A DNA stretch of 64,000 nucleotides from GCA-002282575 sp964519885 (GTDB lineage: Bacteria; Pseudomonadota; Gammaproteobacteria; Thiomicrospirales; Thiomicrospiraceae). Of the stretch, positions 8,573-17,403 are shown piece after piece. The position numbers and the translations under genes are program-made. The stretch lies in NCBI GenBank assembly GCA_964519885.1, contig CAZFLX010000008.1:1-64000 (forward strand), given 5' to 3'. Below the pieces are notes generated by a model that was given only the letters and a program-made list of their open reading frames with translations, was not told where the DNA came from and did not search any database. Every line of letters begins with the position of its first letter. The first letter of the stretch is position 1.

Positions 8573-10447
8573 TTATGCCGCACGCTTTTTCAAATGCACC
8601 AGCAATAACGATAAAGCCGCAGGCGTGACGCCCTGTACACGCCCTGCTTGACCAATGGTGTTGGGGCGATACTCTTTCAATTTTTGTTTCACTTCGTTAG
8701 ACAAGCCTTCAATGGCATCGTAATCAATCGATTCGGGTAGCAGAGTCGATTCATTACGTTTTACCTTGTCGATTTCGTCTTGCATTCGACTTAAATAACC
8801 GGCGTATTTAACATCAATTTCGACCTGTTCAATCACCGCATCGTCGGTTAAAGCTTCACCAAAACCTGTTAGCGTTGCAAGGCTTTGATAGGTCACTTCG
8901 GGACGACGCAACAGCGTTTCCAAGTTTTGTTCTTTACTCATAGTAGTGCCGAAAATGCGCTCGCTTTCTTCGACAGACAGACGAGCTGGTGAAATCCACG
9001 TATCGCGCAGGCGCTGAGACTCTTGCTCAATCTGTTCTTGTTTTTGACTGAAACTGGTCCAACGCGCCTCATCAATTAACCCCAATTCACGAGCAATCGG
9101 CGTTAGGCGACGGTCGGCATTGTCTTCTCGAAGCAATAGGCGATACTCGGCACGTGACGTGAACATACGGTAGGGTTCGGTGAGTCCCATGGTGTGCAAA
9201 TCGTCTACCAATACGCCTAAATAAGCCTGATCGCGTCGTGGGAACCAAGTGTCTTTTTGTTGGGCGCGACACGCGGCATTAATGCCCGCTAACAGGCCTT
9301 GTGCTGCGGCTTCTTCATAGCCTGTCGTGCCGTTAATTTGACCGGCAAAATACAGGCCTGCAATTTGATGGGTTTCTAAGGTGGGTTTGAGCGAACGGGG
9401 GTCGAAATAATCATACTCAATGGCATAGGCTGGGCGTGTTAATACCGCCTTTTCTAGCCCTTTCATGGTGTGAATCATTTGCAGCTGTGCTTCAAAGGGC
9501 AAGCTGGTGGAAATGCCATTCGGGTAAAGCTCGTGGGTGGTTAAGCTCTCTGGCTCAATAAAAATTTGATGATGCTCTTTATCGGCAAAGCGGGTAATTT
9601 TATCTTCAATCGAGGGACAATAACGCGGCCCTACCCCTTCAATCACCCCTTGATACATAGGCGACTGATCGAGGTATTGTCGAATCACTTCATGAGTACG
9701 CTCGTTAGTGTGGGTAATGTAACAGGGTACTTGGCGTGGGTGCATGGCACGATTGCCCATGAAAGAAAACACAGGTAAAGGTTCATCGCCTGGTTGTGCC
9801 TGCATCACTGAAAAGTCGACACTACGCGCGTCAATACGACAAGGCGTGCCGGTTTTCAATCGACCAACAGGCAAATCAAGTTCGCGCAAGCGTTCAGCCA
9901 AACGAATACTGGGCGGATCACCCGCGCGCCCACCTGAATGGTTTTGCAAGCCAATATGAATTTTACCATTCAAAAAAGTACCTGCTGTCAAAACCACTTG
10001 ACGAGCATAGAGTTTCCAGCCCGTCGCCGTGACCACGCCAACAACCTGACCTTGCTCGACGATCAAATCTTCCGCCATTTGTTGAAACAGCGTTAAATTG
10101 GGTTGATTTTCTAAACGGTAACGTACCGAGGCTTTGTAGAGTAGACGATCCGCTTGCGCCCGCGTGGCACGCACAGCAGGACCTTTGGAAGCATTGAGGG
10201 TGCGAAATTGAATGCCCGAATCATCGGTGGCCAGTGCCATAATGCCGCCCATAGCATCGACTTCTTTGACCAAGTGACCCTTGCCAATACCACCAATAGC
10301 GGGATTACAGGACATAGAGCCTAGCCCTTCGATGCTTTGCGTTAACAACAAGGTATTACAGCCCATGCGGGCTGCAGCCGCTGCTGCTTCGGTACCGGCA
10401 TGACCACCGCCAATGACAATAACATCGTATTCTTGTTGTGCAAACAT
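8573..10447 (-). CDS. mnmG: tRNA uridine-5-carboxymethylaminomethyl modification enzyme MnmG
   Basis: FAD-dependent enzyme that, with MnmE, places the cmnm5 group on wobble U34 of certain tRNAs. The 624-residue product has the dinucleotide fold VIGGGHAGTEAA at residues 12-22, the signature GPRYCPSIEDKITRF and YAIEYDYFDPRSL, and the C-terminal MnmE-binding domain ending in GVTPAALSLLLVHLKK. It is separated from rsmG by 83 bp with the same orientation, the classic gidA-gidB neighbourhood near the replication origin. Confidence 0.98.
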   Translation of the reverse strand: MFAQQEYDVIVIGGGHAGTEAAAAAARMGCNTLLLTQSIEGLGSMSCNPAIGGIGKGHLVKEVDAMGGIMALATDDSGIQFRTLNASKGPAVRATRAQADRLLYKASVRYRLENQPNLTLFQQMAEDLIVEQGQVVGVVTATGWKLYARQVVLTAGTFLNGKIHIGLQNHSGGRAGDPPSIRLAERLRELDLPVGRLKTGTPCRIDARSVDFSVMQAQPGDEPLPVFSFMGNRAMHPRQVPCYITHTNERTHEVIRQYLDQSPMYQGVIEGVGPRYCPSIEDKITRFADKEHHQIFIEPESLTTHELYPNGISTSLPFEAQLQMIHTMKGLEKAVLTRPAYAIEYDYFDPRSLKPTLETHQIAGLYFAGQINGTTGYEEAAAQGLLAGINAACRAQQKDTWFPRRDQAYLGVLVDDLHTMGLTEPYRMFTSRAEYRLLLREDNADRRLTPIARELGLIDEARWTSFSQKQEQIEQESQRLRDTWISPARLSVEESERIFGTTMSKEQNLETLLRRPEVTYQSLATLTGFGEALTDDAVIEQVEIDVKYAGYLSRMQDEIDKVKRNESTLLPESIDYDAIEGLSNEVKQKLKEYRPNTIGQAGRVQGVTPAALSLLLVHLKKRAA

Positions 10448-10509
10448 GCTGGGTAACCCTGTGATAACGCCTTCAATAAGTGGCTATTTTAGCACATTCA
10501 CGCACGGGA

Positions 10510-11010
10510 TTAATGAAGCACTTTTGTACTCGCCTCTGCACTAAGCTGATGCATCCATAATGGCCAATCGGCACAATGCCATCCCGCACGCTGATAAACT
10601 CGGTATAAAATATCGAACCACTGGCGCATGGCGGTATTCACTAGGGTCATTTGCGCTGACTGTTGTTCTGCCTTACCCTTAAAAATCAGGGTCATTTGTG
10701 TGGGAGAATAACGCACATCCACTCGGTTAATTAACCAGTCATAATTTTGATCGACCGCAACAACAGCCGTTTCTGCAGCGCTGGCTTGTTGTGCCGCTTG
10801 CTGCTCGAACTGATGTAACACATCGGCATTCACACCCTCTTGCACTTGTTTTAACAACCAATCACGCAGCACGGGAATGAGTCGATTGCCCAAACGTTGT
10901 GTCAACCAGAGCACTACAACCTCACTATCTTGGGTTTTCGCGCTTAGGCGAATACGATCTTCTTCCTCAATATAGGTTAAGGTTACTTTTTCGAGCTTAA
11001 GCAATTTCAC
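10510..11010 (-). CDS. Hypothetical protein coupled to ygiQ
   Basis: A 166-residue protein of unknown function. It starts with GTG at 11010, overlapping the ygiQ stop by four bases (GTGA), which points to translational coupling. The N-terminus (MKLLKLEKVTLTYIEEEDRI) and the later RLSAKTQDSEVVVLWLTQRLGNRL and RYSPTQMTLIFKG segments suggest a mostly beta fold with an amphipathic middle. No signal peptide or membrane segment is visible. I do not recognise the family, and the coupling says only that it is made together with YgiQ. Confidence 0.75.
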   Translation of the reverse strand: MKLLKLEKVTLTYIEEEDRIRLSAKTQDSEVVVLWLTQRLGNRLIPVLRDWLLKQVQEGVNADVLHQFEQQAAQQASAAETAVVAVDQNYDWLINRVDVRYSPTQMTLIFKGKAEQQSAQMTLVNTAMRQWFDILYRVYQRAGWHCADWPLWMHQLSAEASTKVLH

Positions 11011-13253
11011 CCCTTAGGCGTATGCCTTGGTTTACGTGGTTTGTCTTTTTTCATCGCATCGCCAGCACGCTCGGTGTATTTGGTGAGGAAGGTTTGCTGA
11101 CCAAACTTTTTGCCCGTGCGTTTGCCTTCACCGCCCGCTTCGCCCGTGCCTGCGGGTTGCCAAGTGGGAATCAGGTGATGCTTGCCATTACCAATTAAGT
11201 CGGCACGACCCATTTTTTTCAAGGCTTCTCGCAATAATGGCCAATTTTCGGCATCGTGATAACGCAAAAAGGCTTTATGTAAACGACGCTGTTTCATGCC
11301 TTTAGGGCTGAATACCCGTTCATTTTCATCGCCTTCACGCAAAATTTTACGCAGCGGGTTTTTACCACTGTGGTACATCGCCGACGCTAATGCCATCGGG
11401 CTAGGCAAGAAGGCTTGCACTTGATCGGCACGGAAGCCATTACGTTTGAGCCATAAAGCCAAATTCATCATGTCTTCATCATTAGTGCCTGGGTGAGCGG
11501 CGATGAAGTAAGGAATGAGATACTGCTCTTTGCCAGCTTCGGCTGAAAATTTGTCGAACATAGCTTTGAAATTGTCATAAGCGCCCATACCTGGCTTCAT
11601 CATTTTCGATAAAGGTCCTGTTTCAGTATGCTCTGGGGCGATTTTAAGGTAGCCGCCGACGTGGTGTTGTACCAATTCTTTCACATATTCGGGCGTTTCA
11701 ACGGCAAGATCGTAACGCAACCCCGACGCAATAAGCACCTTTTTAATACCTGGCAAAGCGCGTGCCTTACGATACAAATGCACCAGCGGTGTTTGGTCAG
11801 TATTGAGATAACGACAAATCACCGGATGCACGCAAGACAGGCGACGACAATTGCTTTCGATGCGCTCGTCTTTACACGCCAAACGCCACATATTCGCTGT
11901 TGGGCCACCCAAATCGGAAATAATGCCCGTAAAGCCTTTAACGCGATCGCGAATTTCTTCCACTTCACGCAGAATCGATTTTTCGGAACGGTTTTGGATA
12001 ATACGCCCTTCATGCTCGGTAATCGAACAGAAAGTACAACCACCAAAACAGCCGCGCATGATATTCACCGAGAAACGAATCATTTCCCATGCGGGAATAC
12101 GCGCATCGCCATAACTGGGATGAGGCGCACGCGCATAATACAAGTCGAACACACCGTCCATTTCGGGCGTGGTCAGCGGATAAGGCGGCGGCGTGAGCCA
12201 GACTTCTTTATCGCCATGACGTTGCACCAAAGCACGCGCATTGCCAGGGTTGGTTTCTAAATGGAAGACACGCGAAGCGTGGGCGTAAAGTACGGGGTCG
12301 TCACGCACCTGCTCGAATGAGGGCATACGAATAACGGTTAATTCGCGCGGATGAAAACGCGGAATTTGACTGGTGATGTGTACCACCGTTAAGCCATTTT
12401 TTTCGTCGATACTTTGCGTTTGTACCGCCGATTTGGTTGAGTTAGTTTGTTCGACATCGGCAGTTTTGGCTTTATTGTCTTCACAACTGGCTTCGGTTTG
12501 CATGGCATAGGGGTCAATATGGGCATCGATTTTACCGGGCGTATCCACTTCGGTTGAATCCATCACCACAAAGCCTTCGGGTACCCGATTGCGCACAAAT
12601 ACCGTACCGCGCACATCGGTCATGTCTTTTGGGTGTTCACCTTTGGCAATACGATGCGCCACTTCAACCAGCGCACGTTCGGCATTACCGTAAAGCAAAA
12701 TATCCGCTTTACTGTCCATAATAATGGAGCGACGCACTTTGTCTGACCAATAATCGTAATGAGCAATACGACGCAAACTGGCTTCGATACCGCCAATGAC
12801 AATCGGCACTTCTTTGTAAGCTTCGCGACAACGCTGAGAATAAACCGTCACAGCACGGTCAGGACGCTTGCCGTGGGCATCATTGGGTGTGTAGGCATCG
12901 TTGTGGCGCAAACGACGGTCGGAAGTGTAATGATTGACCATCGAATCCATATTGCCCGCTGTTACGCCGAAAAACAGATTCGGCTTACCCAAGGCTTTGA
13001 AAGGTTCAGCCGAGGTCCAGTCGGGTTGGGCGATGATGCCGACACGGAAGCCTTGTGCTTCTAACACCCGACCAATCACCGCCATACCAAAACTGGGATG
13101 ATCAACATAGGCATCACCCGTGACCAAAATGATGTCACAGCTATCCCAACCCAGCTCGTCCATTTCGGCACGACTCATCGGCAAAAATGGCGCCGTACCG
13201 AAGCGTTGCGCCCAGTACTTGCGATAAGAAAAGATATTTTTGGCGACGAACAT
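11007..13253 (-). CDS. ygiQ: YgiQ family radical SAM protein
   Basis: Large radical-SAM enzyme (UPF0313) of unknown substrate. The [4Fe-4S] cluster motif is in RGCFGGCTFCSITEHEGR and the N-terminus has the family-specific PFLPMSRAEMDELGWDSCD, close to Escherichia coli YgiQ. The start at 13253 (MFVAKNIFSYRKYW, 748 residues) was preferred because AAGGA lies seven bases upstream; an in-frame start ten codons earlier is possible. An internal low-complexity segment around residues 250-290 is variable in the family. The C-terminus is basic and Lys/Arg-rich. Confidence 0.93.
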   Translation of the reverse strand: MFVAKNIFSYRKYWAQRFGTAPFLPMSRAEMDELGWDSCDIILVTGDAYVDHPSFGMAVIGRVLEAQGFRVGIIAQPDWTSAEPFKALGKPNLFFGVTAGNMDSMVNHYTSDRRLRHNDAYTPNDAHGKRPDRAVTVYSQRCREAYKEVPIVIGGIEASLRRIAHYDYWSDKVRRSIIMDSKADILLYGNAERALVEVAHRIAKGEHPKDMTDVRGTVFVRNRVPEGFVVMDSTEVDTPGKIDAHIDPYAMQTEASCEDNKAKTADVEQTNSTKSAVQTQSIDEKNGLTVVHITSQIPRFHPRELTVIRMPSFEQVRDDPVLYAHASRVFHLETNPGNARALVQRHGDKEVWLTPPPYPLTTPEMDGVFDLYYARAPHPSYGDARIPAWEMIRFSVNIMRGCFGGCTFCSITEHEGRIIQNRSEKSILREVEEIRDRVKGFTGIISDLGGPTANMWRLACKDERIESNCRRLSCVHPVICRYLNTDQTPLVHLYRKARALPGIKKVLIASGLRYDLAVETPEYVKELVQHHVGGYLKIAPEHTETGPLSKMMKPGMGAYDNFKAMFDKFSAEAGKEQYLIPYFIAAHPGTNDEDMMNLALWLKRNGFRADQVQAFLPSPMALASAMYHSGKNPLRKILREGDENERVFSPKGMKQRRLHKAFLRYHDAENWPLLREALKKMGRADLIGNGKHHLIPTWQPAGTGEAGGEGKRTGKKFGQQTFLTKYTERAGDAMKKDKPRKPRHTPKG

Positions 13254-13374
13254 AACCGATTCCTTGGGGTAGCCCATAAACATTTTATTATTGAAATTAT
13301 GGATATTTTACCGCATTTCATGCATGATGATGTCACTAAAAAAACATTTAAAAACCTCGCAACAAAGGATACGT

Positions 13375-13830
13375 ATGAAAAAAACATCGCTGCTGATGTT
13401 ACTGGGTGCTTTATCGATGAGTGCCAGTGTGTACGCTGATTATGTGCAACCGAACATTCAACACGAAGGTTTTGGAACGCAAAAAGTGGCTTATCAAATG
13501 AACACAGGTGATGATAAGGAACAATTACAGATCATCAAATATGTGAACAATCACATGCAAACGGTTGGCAAAGACAATATGGAAGTGCAAGTGGTGGTGT
13601 TTGGTGCGGGCATCAGCCTGTTGCAATCGACAGATGAGAAACTAAACAAGGCCATTGATGCCATTCGCGCTAACGGTGTCAAAATTGCTGTTTGCAACAA
13701 TACCCTGCGCAATAAAAACATCGACTGGAAAACCCTTTACAAAGTTAAAGAAACCGACATTGTTCCCGGTGGTGTGGCCGAATTAGCCCATTTGCAACAA
13801 CAAAAAGGTTTTGCTTATATCGCGCCTTAA
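13375..13830 (+). CDS. DsrE/F-like family protein, exported
   Basis: A 151-residue protein starting MKKTSLLMLLGALSMSASVYA, a clear Sec signal peptide with cleavage after VYA, so the mature protein is periplasmic. The remainder matches the DsrE/DsrF-like fold: VNNHMQTVGKDNMEVQVVVFGAGISLL, then one Cys in KIAVCNNTLRNKNI at the position of the family's conserved cysteine, ending GGVAELAHLQQQKGFAYI. Such proteins occur in sulfur-metabolising bacteria, but substrate and role here are unknown. The sequence AAAGGA upstream of 13375 supports this start. Confidence 0.85.
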   Translation: MKKTSLLMLLGALSMSASVYADYVQPNIQHEGFGTQKVAYQMNTGDDKEQLQIIKYVNNHMQTVGKDNMEVQVVVFGAGISLLQSTDEKLNKAIDAIRANGVKIAVCNNTLRNKNIDWKTLYKVKETDIVPGGVAELAHLQQQKGFAYIAP

Positions 13831-13844
13831 CTAATGCGATAAGC

Positions 13845-13865
13845 GGAAACCCCTAGCGGGTTTCC
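13845..13865. terminator. Bidirectional terminator hairpin
   Basis: Perfect 8-bp stem GGAAACCC (13845-13852) and GGGTTTCC (13858-13865) with a five-base loop, followed by a T-rich stretch on the plus strand. It lies between the convergent DsrE-like and DUF2892 genes, and the stop codon of the latter falls in the loop. Confidence 0.8.
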
Positions 13866-14140
13866 TTGTTTTCTTTCGTTGAAGCTGACTGACAACTTGG
13901 CGCATCACACGTAACGCCACAGGCAACGCACTCCCCTTTACCATTCTTAAACATCGGACAAAATCCAGTAAAGGTCGCTTGAATGGCATTAGCACTCATC
14001 GCCAGCAAAATCCAAAATAACCAATCCTCAGTCAAATTGATCTGGTCGACAAAATGAGCCACAATCACCAAAGTCGCCATCGCTATGGCAAAAAAACGCA
14101 ACGGACGATTCGCTTTCACCACAATCATCGTATCACTCAT
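13853..14140 (-). CDS. DUF2892-type membrane protein
   Basis: Small inner-membrane protein of 95 residues. The start MSDTMIVVKANRPLRFF at 14140 is preferred; a longer reading frame upstream runs through the repeat element at 14206-14332 and is not a real extension. Two membrane helices are visible (FFAIAMATLVIVAHFV and WLFWILLAMSANAIQATF). The C-terminal FTGFCPMFKNGKGE with further Cys residues resembles the membrane domain of YgaP-like proteins (PF11127). No rhodanese domain is attached. Function unknown. Confidence 0.75.
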   Translation of the reverse strand: MSDTMIVVKANRPLRFFAIAMATLVIVAHFVDQINLTEDWLFWILLAMSANAIQATFTGFCPMFKNGKGECVACGVTCDAPSCQSASTKENKETR

Positions 14141-14205
14141 CGCAAACACTCCTTTATAAATTAACCACGGCAGTAACAAAAAAGCTAGATGCCTGACCAC
14201 GCCCA

Positions 14206-14332
14206 TTAAAACCGCGCCAACGGGCAAAATAGCAAGGCGCAAGGCGCGCAGACTCAAGGAGTGTACCACAGTACATGACGCAGAGCGAGCACCGCAGTAA
14301 CGCCGCTAGATGCCTGTTGGTGCGAGTTTTAA
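14206..14332. repeat. MITE-like imperfect inverted repeat
   Basis: About 127 bp bounded by 28-bp arms at 14206-14233 and 14305-14332. The arms are reverse complements apart from a few mismatches and one-base shifts (left begins TTAAAACCGCGCCAACGGGC; the right arm read in reverse begins TTAAAACTCGCACCAACAGG). A smaller palindrome, TGTAC-CACA-GTACA, lies in the middle. The right arm contains the stop codon of the DUF882 gene, and GCTAGATGCCTG occurs again at 14184. It has no coding capacity of its own and looks like a dispersed non-autonomous element. Confidence 0.65.
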
Positions 14333-14874
14333 CCTTCCCAAATCACCGTACGCCCTACCTCCCTTGAATCCAAGTGCATCCAATTCGGCGTACCGCCATA
14401 AAAACCCATACCGACACCTTCATGAAACTTCACTTGCTTCATCCAGGTAAATAACACATCGGTGGGTACGCCTGGCACGTGAAAATCAATCGCTTGACCT
14501 TTGAGATGATAACTCTGCAAAGCACCACCCACCTCGCGATTGGTTTGCCAAGTACGAAAGGCACTATGCACAAAAAAAGTGGGATTCAACACACCAGCGT
14601 GAGTGAGCGCAACACGAATGCCATCCATAATATCTAATAAACGCACATCAATCACTGATGCCTGATCGGCCTTAACGTCACGCATGACATGACAAATTTG
14701 GCGATAAGCGTGCATATCGAGCTGCCCATTGCGCTTATAAACCACCGACAGCACCTCTCCCGACTGAGGACGCTTGAGGTTCAAAAAGCGCCCCGTCTGT
14801 CTTGCTTGGCTCGGTAATGCGGCTGGCATTAACAAACTGGCCGATAAGCTTTTCAGAAATAAGCGACGATCCAT
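14329..14874 (-). CDS. DUF882 / YcbK-like M15-fold peptidase, Tat-exported
   Basis: A 181-residue exported protein starting MDRRLFLKSLSASLL, with the twin-arginine pair at residues 3-4 and cleavage expected near SQA. The C-terminal half has the metal-binding pattern of the DUF882/peptidase M15 family: SYHLKGQAIDFHVPG supplies a His and an Asp and NWMHLD a second His. Family members are thought to trim cell-wall peptides. An in-frame GTG five codons upstream abuts the previous stop, but the ATG gives the cleaner Tat signal. Its stop lies in a repeat arm. Confidence 0.88.
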   Translation of the reverse strand: MDRRLFLKSLSASLLMPAALPSQARQTGRFLNLKRPQSGEVLSVVYKRNGQLDMHAYRQICHVMRDVKADQASVIDVRLLDIMDGIRVALTHAGVLNPTFFVHSAFRTWQTNREVGGALQSYHLKGQAIDFHVPGVPTDVLFTWMKQVKFHEGVGMGFYGGTPNWMHLDSREVGRTVIWEG

Positions 14875-14889
14875 GCTCGCAAATCCCAC

Positions 14890-15105
14890 TTAATCAATTC
14901 GTAAACGCACCGCCGCGCCCTGTAATCCGTGCTGTAATGACATGATGATATCCATTTCTTGCTGACTGCGTGTTAAGGGATCGGCTGGCTTAGCACCCAA
15001 CACCTGTATCTGCCAAGCGCCTTCGTTGATTTGACTGGCGTCAACAGTGATCCGCGCGCCCAACACACGCTGACAAATATCGGTAATAAGGACTAAAGCG
15101 TTCAT
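14890..15105 (-). CDS. Small hypothetical protein
   Basis: A 71-residue protein whose ATG overlaps the stop of the PhnA-like gene (TAATG) and whose stop directly abuts the next gene, so it sits in a tightly packed three-gene operon. The sequence (MNALVLITDICQRVLGARI at the N-terminus) has no signal peptide or obvious motif. I do not recognise it; coupling to its neighbours is the main evidence that it is real. Confidence 0.6.
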   Translation of the reverse strand: MNALVLITDICQRVLGARITVDASQINEGAWQIQVLGAKPADPLTRSQQEMDIIMSLQHGLQGAAVRLRID

Positions 15106-15680
15106 TAGGCTTTTTTGGTGTAAGCGGCAACAATGACAATCGTCGTGCCATTGATTTTACCTTCAACATGTTTAGGGTTGTTGGTGAGATGAATATTCTT
15201 CACCAGCGTACCGCGTTTGGCAGTAAAGTTCATGCCTTTCACATCCAAGTCTTTAATCAGCGTGACGCTATCCCCTTCCGACAATTCCATACCATTACTG
15301 TCACGAGGTTTAGGATCCTCGTCATCACTCGATTGCGCCACACCCGACTCAGCCCAAGCTTTAATATCGTCTTCTAGATAGGCGGTATCGAGCAAATCTT
15401 GCGCCCAAGTTTCACCCTTGTTTGCTAGGGTATGTAACATACGGTAGGCCACTACTTGAACCGCTGGCACAGGCGACCAAATGGCTTCATTCAAACAACG
15501 CCAGTCGTTAGCATTGATTTTGGACTCATCTAAGAGTTGCTGTTGGTAACTGGCGCAGATTACCAGGTTAGCGTCATCAGAACCATCACCACCAGCCACC
15601 TCGAACACCACTAAGTCATCACTGGTTTCACCACAGAGTTCACATTTTCCCTGACTTCTTGCCGCTAATGCTGCGTTCAT
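15105..15680 (-). CDS. PhnA-like protein (zinc-ribbon plus PhnA domain)
   Basis: A 191-residue protein of the PhnA/YjdM group. The C-terminal domain is diagnostic: DSNGMELSEGDSVTLIKDL, DVKGMNFTAKRGTLVKNIHL and NPKHVEGKINGTTIVI. The N-terminal CELCG is half of a zinc ribbon; the second pair is incomplete (only one Cys in VICASYQQQL). Despite its name, the family is not a phosphonoacetate hydrolase and its role is unclear. Start 15680 (MNAALAARSQGKCELCG) is favoured because AAGGATAAG lies upstream; a GTG exists five codons earlier. Confidence 0.85.
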   Translation of the reverse strand: MNAALAARSQGKCELCGETSDDLVVFEVAGGDGSDDANLVICASYQQQLLDESKINANDWRCLNEAIWSPVPAVQVVAYRMLHTLANKGETWAQDLLDTAYLEDDIKAWAESGVAQSSDDEDPKPRDSNGMELSEGDSVTLIKDLDVKGMNFTAKRGTLVKNIHLTNNPKHVEGKINGTTIVIVAAYTKKA

Positions 15681-15760
15681 GCGCTTATCCTTCACTGAAT
15701 ATCCAAAAATTCATTATAATTGATAGACACTCACTCAATAAATAAAAGTTTTTACGGTTT

Positions 15761-16240
15761 ATGCAGTTAAAACCCATCACCCCCGAAGGCTACCAACAAC
15801 TGAAAGCCGAACTCGACCATCTTTGGTACAAAGAACGCCCTGAAGTGACGAAGATCGTGCAATGGGCGGCGGGACTAGGCGACCGATCTGAAAACGCTGA
15901 CTATCAGTACAATAAGCGTCGACTGCGCGAAATTGATCGCCGTGTGCGCTTTCTCAGCAAACACCTAGAAGAAGTGAAGGTGGTGAATTACCATCCCGAC
16001 CAAGAAGGTAAAATTTTCTTTGGTGCTTGGGTAACACTCGAAGATGAAGCTGGCGAAACATTAAGTTTCAGAATTGTCGGACAAGAAGAAATTTATGGGC
16101 GTGACGATTACATCTCCTTGCACGCGCCTATGGCCAAAGCCTGCTTAGGCAAAGCGGTGGATGATGAAGTGGTTGTTAAACTTCCAGCGGGTGATCAAGT
16201 CTGGCTGGTGGTAGATATTCGCTATCAAGCTAGTCCTTGA
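15761..16240 (+). CDS. greB: Transcription elongation factor GreB
   Basis: Stimulates the RNA cleavage activity of backtracked RNA polymerase. The 159-residue length and the N-terminal coiled-coil finger match GreB: ITPEGYQQLKAELDHLWYKE, then the acidic tip LGDRSENADYQYNKRRLREID. The C-terminal FKBP-like domain ends with VWLVVDIRY. GreB rather than GreA is indicated by the KRRLREIDRRVRFLSKHLE basic segment. It is divergent from the PhnA-like gene, with a TATAAT-like sequence between them. Confidence 0.95.
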   Translation: MQLKPITPEGYQQLKAELDHLWYKERPEVTKIVQWAAGLGDRSENADYQYNKRRLREIDRRVRFLSKHLEEVKVVNYHPDQEGKIFFGAWVTLEDEAGETLSFRIVGQEEIYGRDDYISLHAPMAKACLGKAVDDEVVVKLPAGDQVWLVVDIRYQASP

Positions 16241-16282
16241 ATCAGCTGGGGGCAGCGCATTTAACTGAGCGATTAACCTCAG

Positions 16283-16777
16283 CTAGTTTGCCAGCAAAGT
16301 CGCCTTCAACTTATCCGATAACGGATTATCACCCAACCAAACGCCAAAATACACCTGTTTAAATTCGGGCAATGACGATTGAAACACCCGCTTGTCATTT
16401 AGCAACAACTCAGTGACAGAATTTTCATAACGCAGGGTATAACAATCGTTGGGCTTAACCGCTTCATAACTGGCGTGTAACCGATCCACTTCGGCACGCA
16501 AAGCTGGCGTTAATTGTGCTGGTAGCGCTTCATTCGCACCTTGCACGAAAATATCGGGTGTGATGGACTTGTAATAACAAAGCTCTAGTTTTAACGGCGC
16601 ATTATCGGTTAAGGCGGTTTGTTTGCTCACGCCATCGGGACGATACAACTTAGCTTGGTAAATGTCCATAAACATCCAAGTAGCAATGCCCTCACCCACT
16701 TGTTTCCATGCCACAGACGCTTGCGCCACAGACGCGGCCATCAGCGCCAACAGTCCGACTATAAACGAGGGTTTCAT
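16283..16777 (-). CDS. Chalcone isomerase-fold exported protein
   Basis: A 164-residue protein with a signal peptide (MKPSFIVGLLALMAASVAQA). The mature part, with WKQVGEGIATWMFMDIYQAKLY and LELCYYKSITPDIFVQGANE, matches the bacterial chalcone-isomerase-like family (PF16036). Those proteins are periplasmic, bind small hydrophobic ligands by fold analogy and have no proven enzyme activity. It directly follows the DUF3833 lipoprotein gene (TAAATG junction), a pairing commonly seen in gammaproteobacteria. Confidence 0.8.
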   Translation of the reverse strand: MKPSFIVGLLALMAASVAQASVAWKQVGEGIATWMFMDIYQAKLYRPDGVSKQTALTDNAPLKLELCYYKSITPDIFVQGANEALPAQLTPALRAEVDRLHASYEAVKPNDCYTLRYENSVTELLLNDKRVFQSSLPEFKQVYFGVWLGDNPLSDKLKATLLAN

Positions 16778-17323
16778 TTAACGAATCTCCTGCTTACTGA
16801 AAAACAAGGTGACTTCACCGACTTTAAAACCAAACTTAGTCACTTCAGCACGGTTCATCATGGTGTTCGGCGTGTGCATAAACATCCAATCATCGAAGCT
16901 GACATGAATGGTGGATTTTTTATAGGGTAAATCCAGCACATAGCGCCAATTAAAGGCATTACCTGCCGAAACCCCTTGTGCTTCACCAATCACATCACCT
17001 GCCGTGCCAATATACTGACCCTGCGCATTTTTGCGAATCGTCCAAACACGCTGTTCTTGTTCACCATCGTCGTAAACAAAACGCTCATCTAACACAAGCT
17101 GATCCCCCGTTACCTGTCCGTCGATGGTGACGGTAAAACGGCGAATGACTTCACCAGATCGGTCTTGAAACTGCCCCCAAGCGTAGGTTTTACCCGCAAA
17201 AAATTGAAATAAATCGAACTTAGGCGTTTTATTGGCATAAGCTTGAATATCTACCGACGCACAACCTGCCAACCCAAAACTGGTGACAATACCCAGCAAC
17301 CAAGCCGTTATCTTTTTACGCAT
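16778..17323 (-). CDS. DUF3833 lipoprotein
   Basis: A 181-residue lipoprotein: MRKKITAWLLGIVTSFGLAGC has a lipobox (LAGC) with the acylated Cys at residue 21. The mature region (PKFDLFQFFAGKTYAWGQFQ, then VRRFTVTIDGQVTGD-like strands, and FGFKVGEVTLFF near the end) is characteristic of DUF3833, a beta-rich family of unknown function often next to a chalcone-isomerase-like gene, as here. It is probably transcribed leftwards from a promoter in 17324-17403, divergent from the MFS gene. Confidence 0.85.
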   Translation of the reverse strand: MRKKITAWLLGIVTSFGLAGCASVDIQAYANKTPKFDLFQFFAGKTYAWGQFQDRSGEVIRRFTVTIDGQVTGDQLVLDERFVYDDGEQEQRVWTIRKNAQGQYIGTAGDVIGEAQGVSAGNAFNWRYVLDLPYKKSTIHVSFDDWMFMHTPNTMMNRAEVTKFGFKVGEVTLFFSKQEIR

Positions 17324-17403
17324 GTTAAGCCACCCTTAAACTATTACAAACTATCAACAAAACTAGCGATAAATTAACCTCACATCATAACCATTTTTCC
17401 GTT

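Noticed and set aside
14141..14269. N-terminal extension of the DUF2892 protein
   Set aside because: The extra 43 codons read through the MITE-like repeat and have no family counterpart; the ATG at 14140 gives the normal protein.
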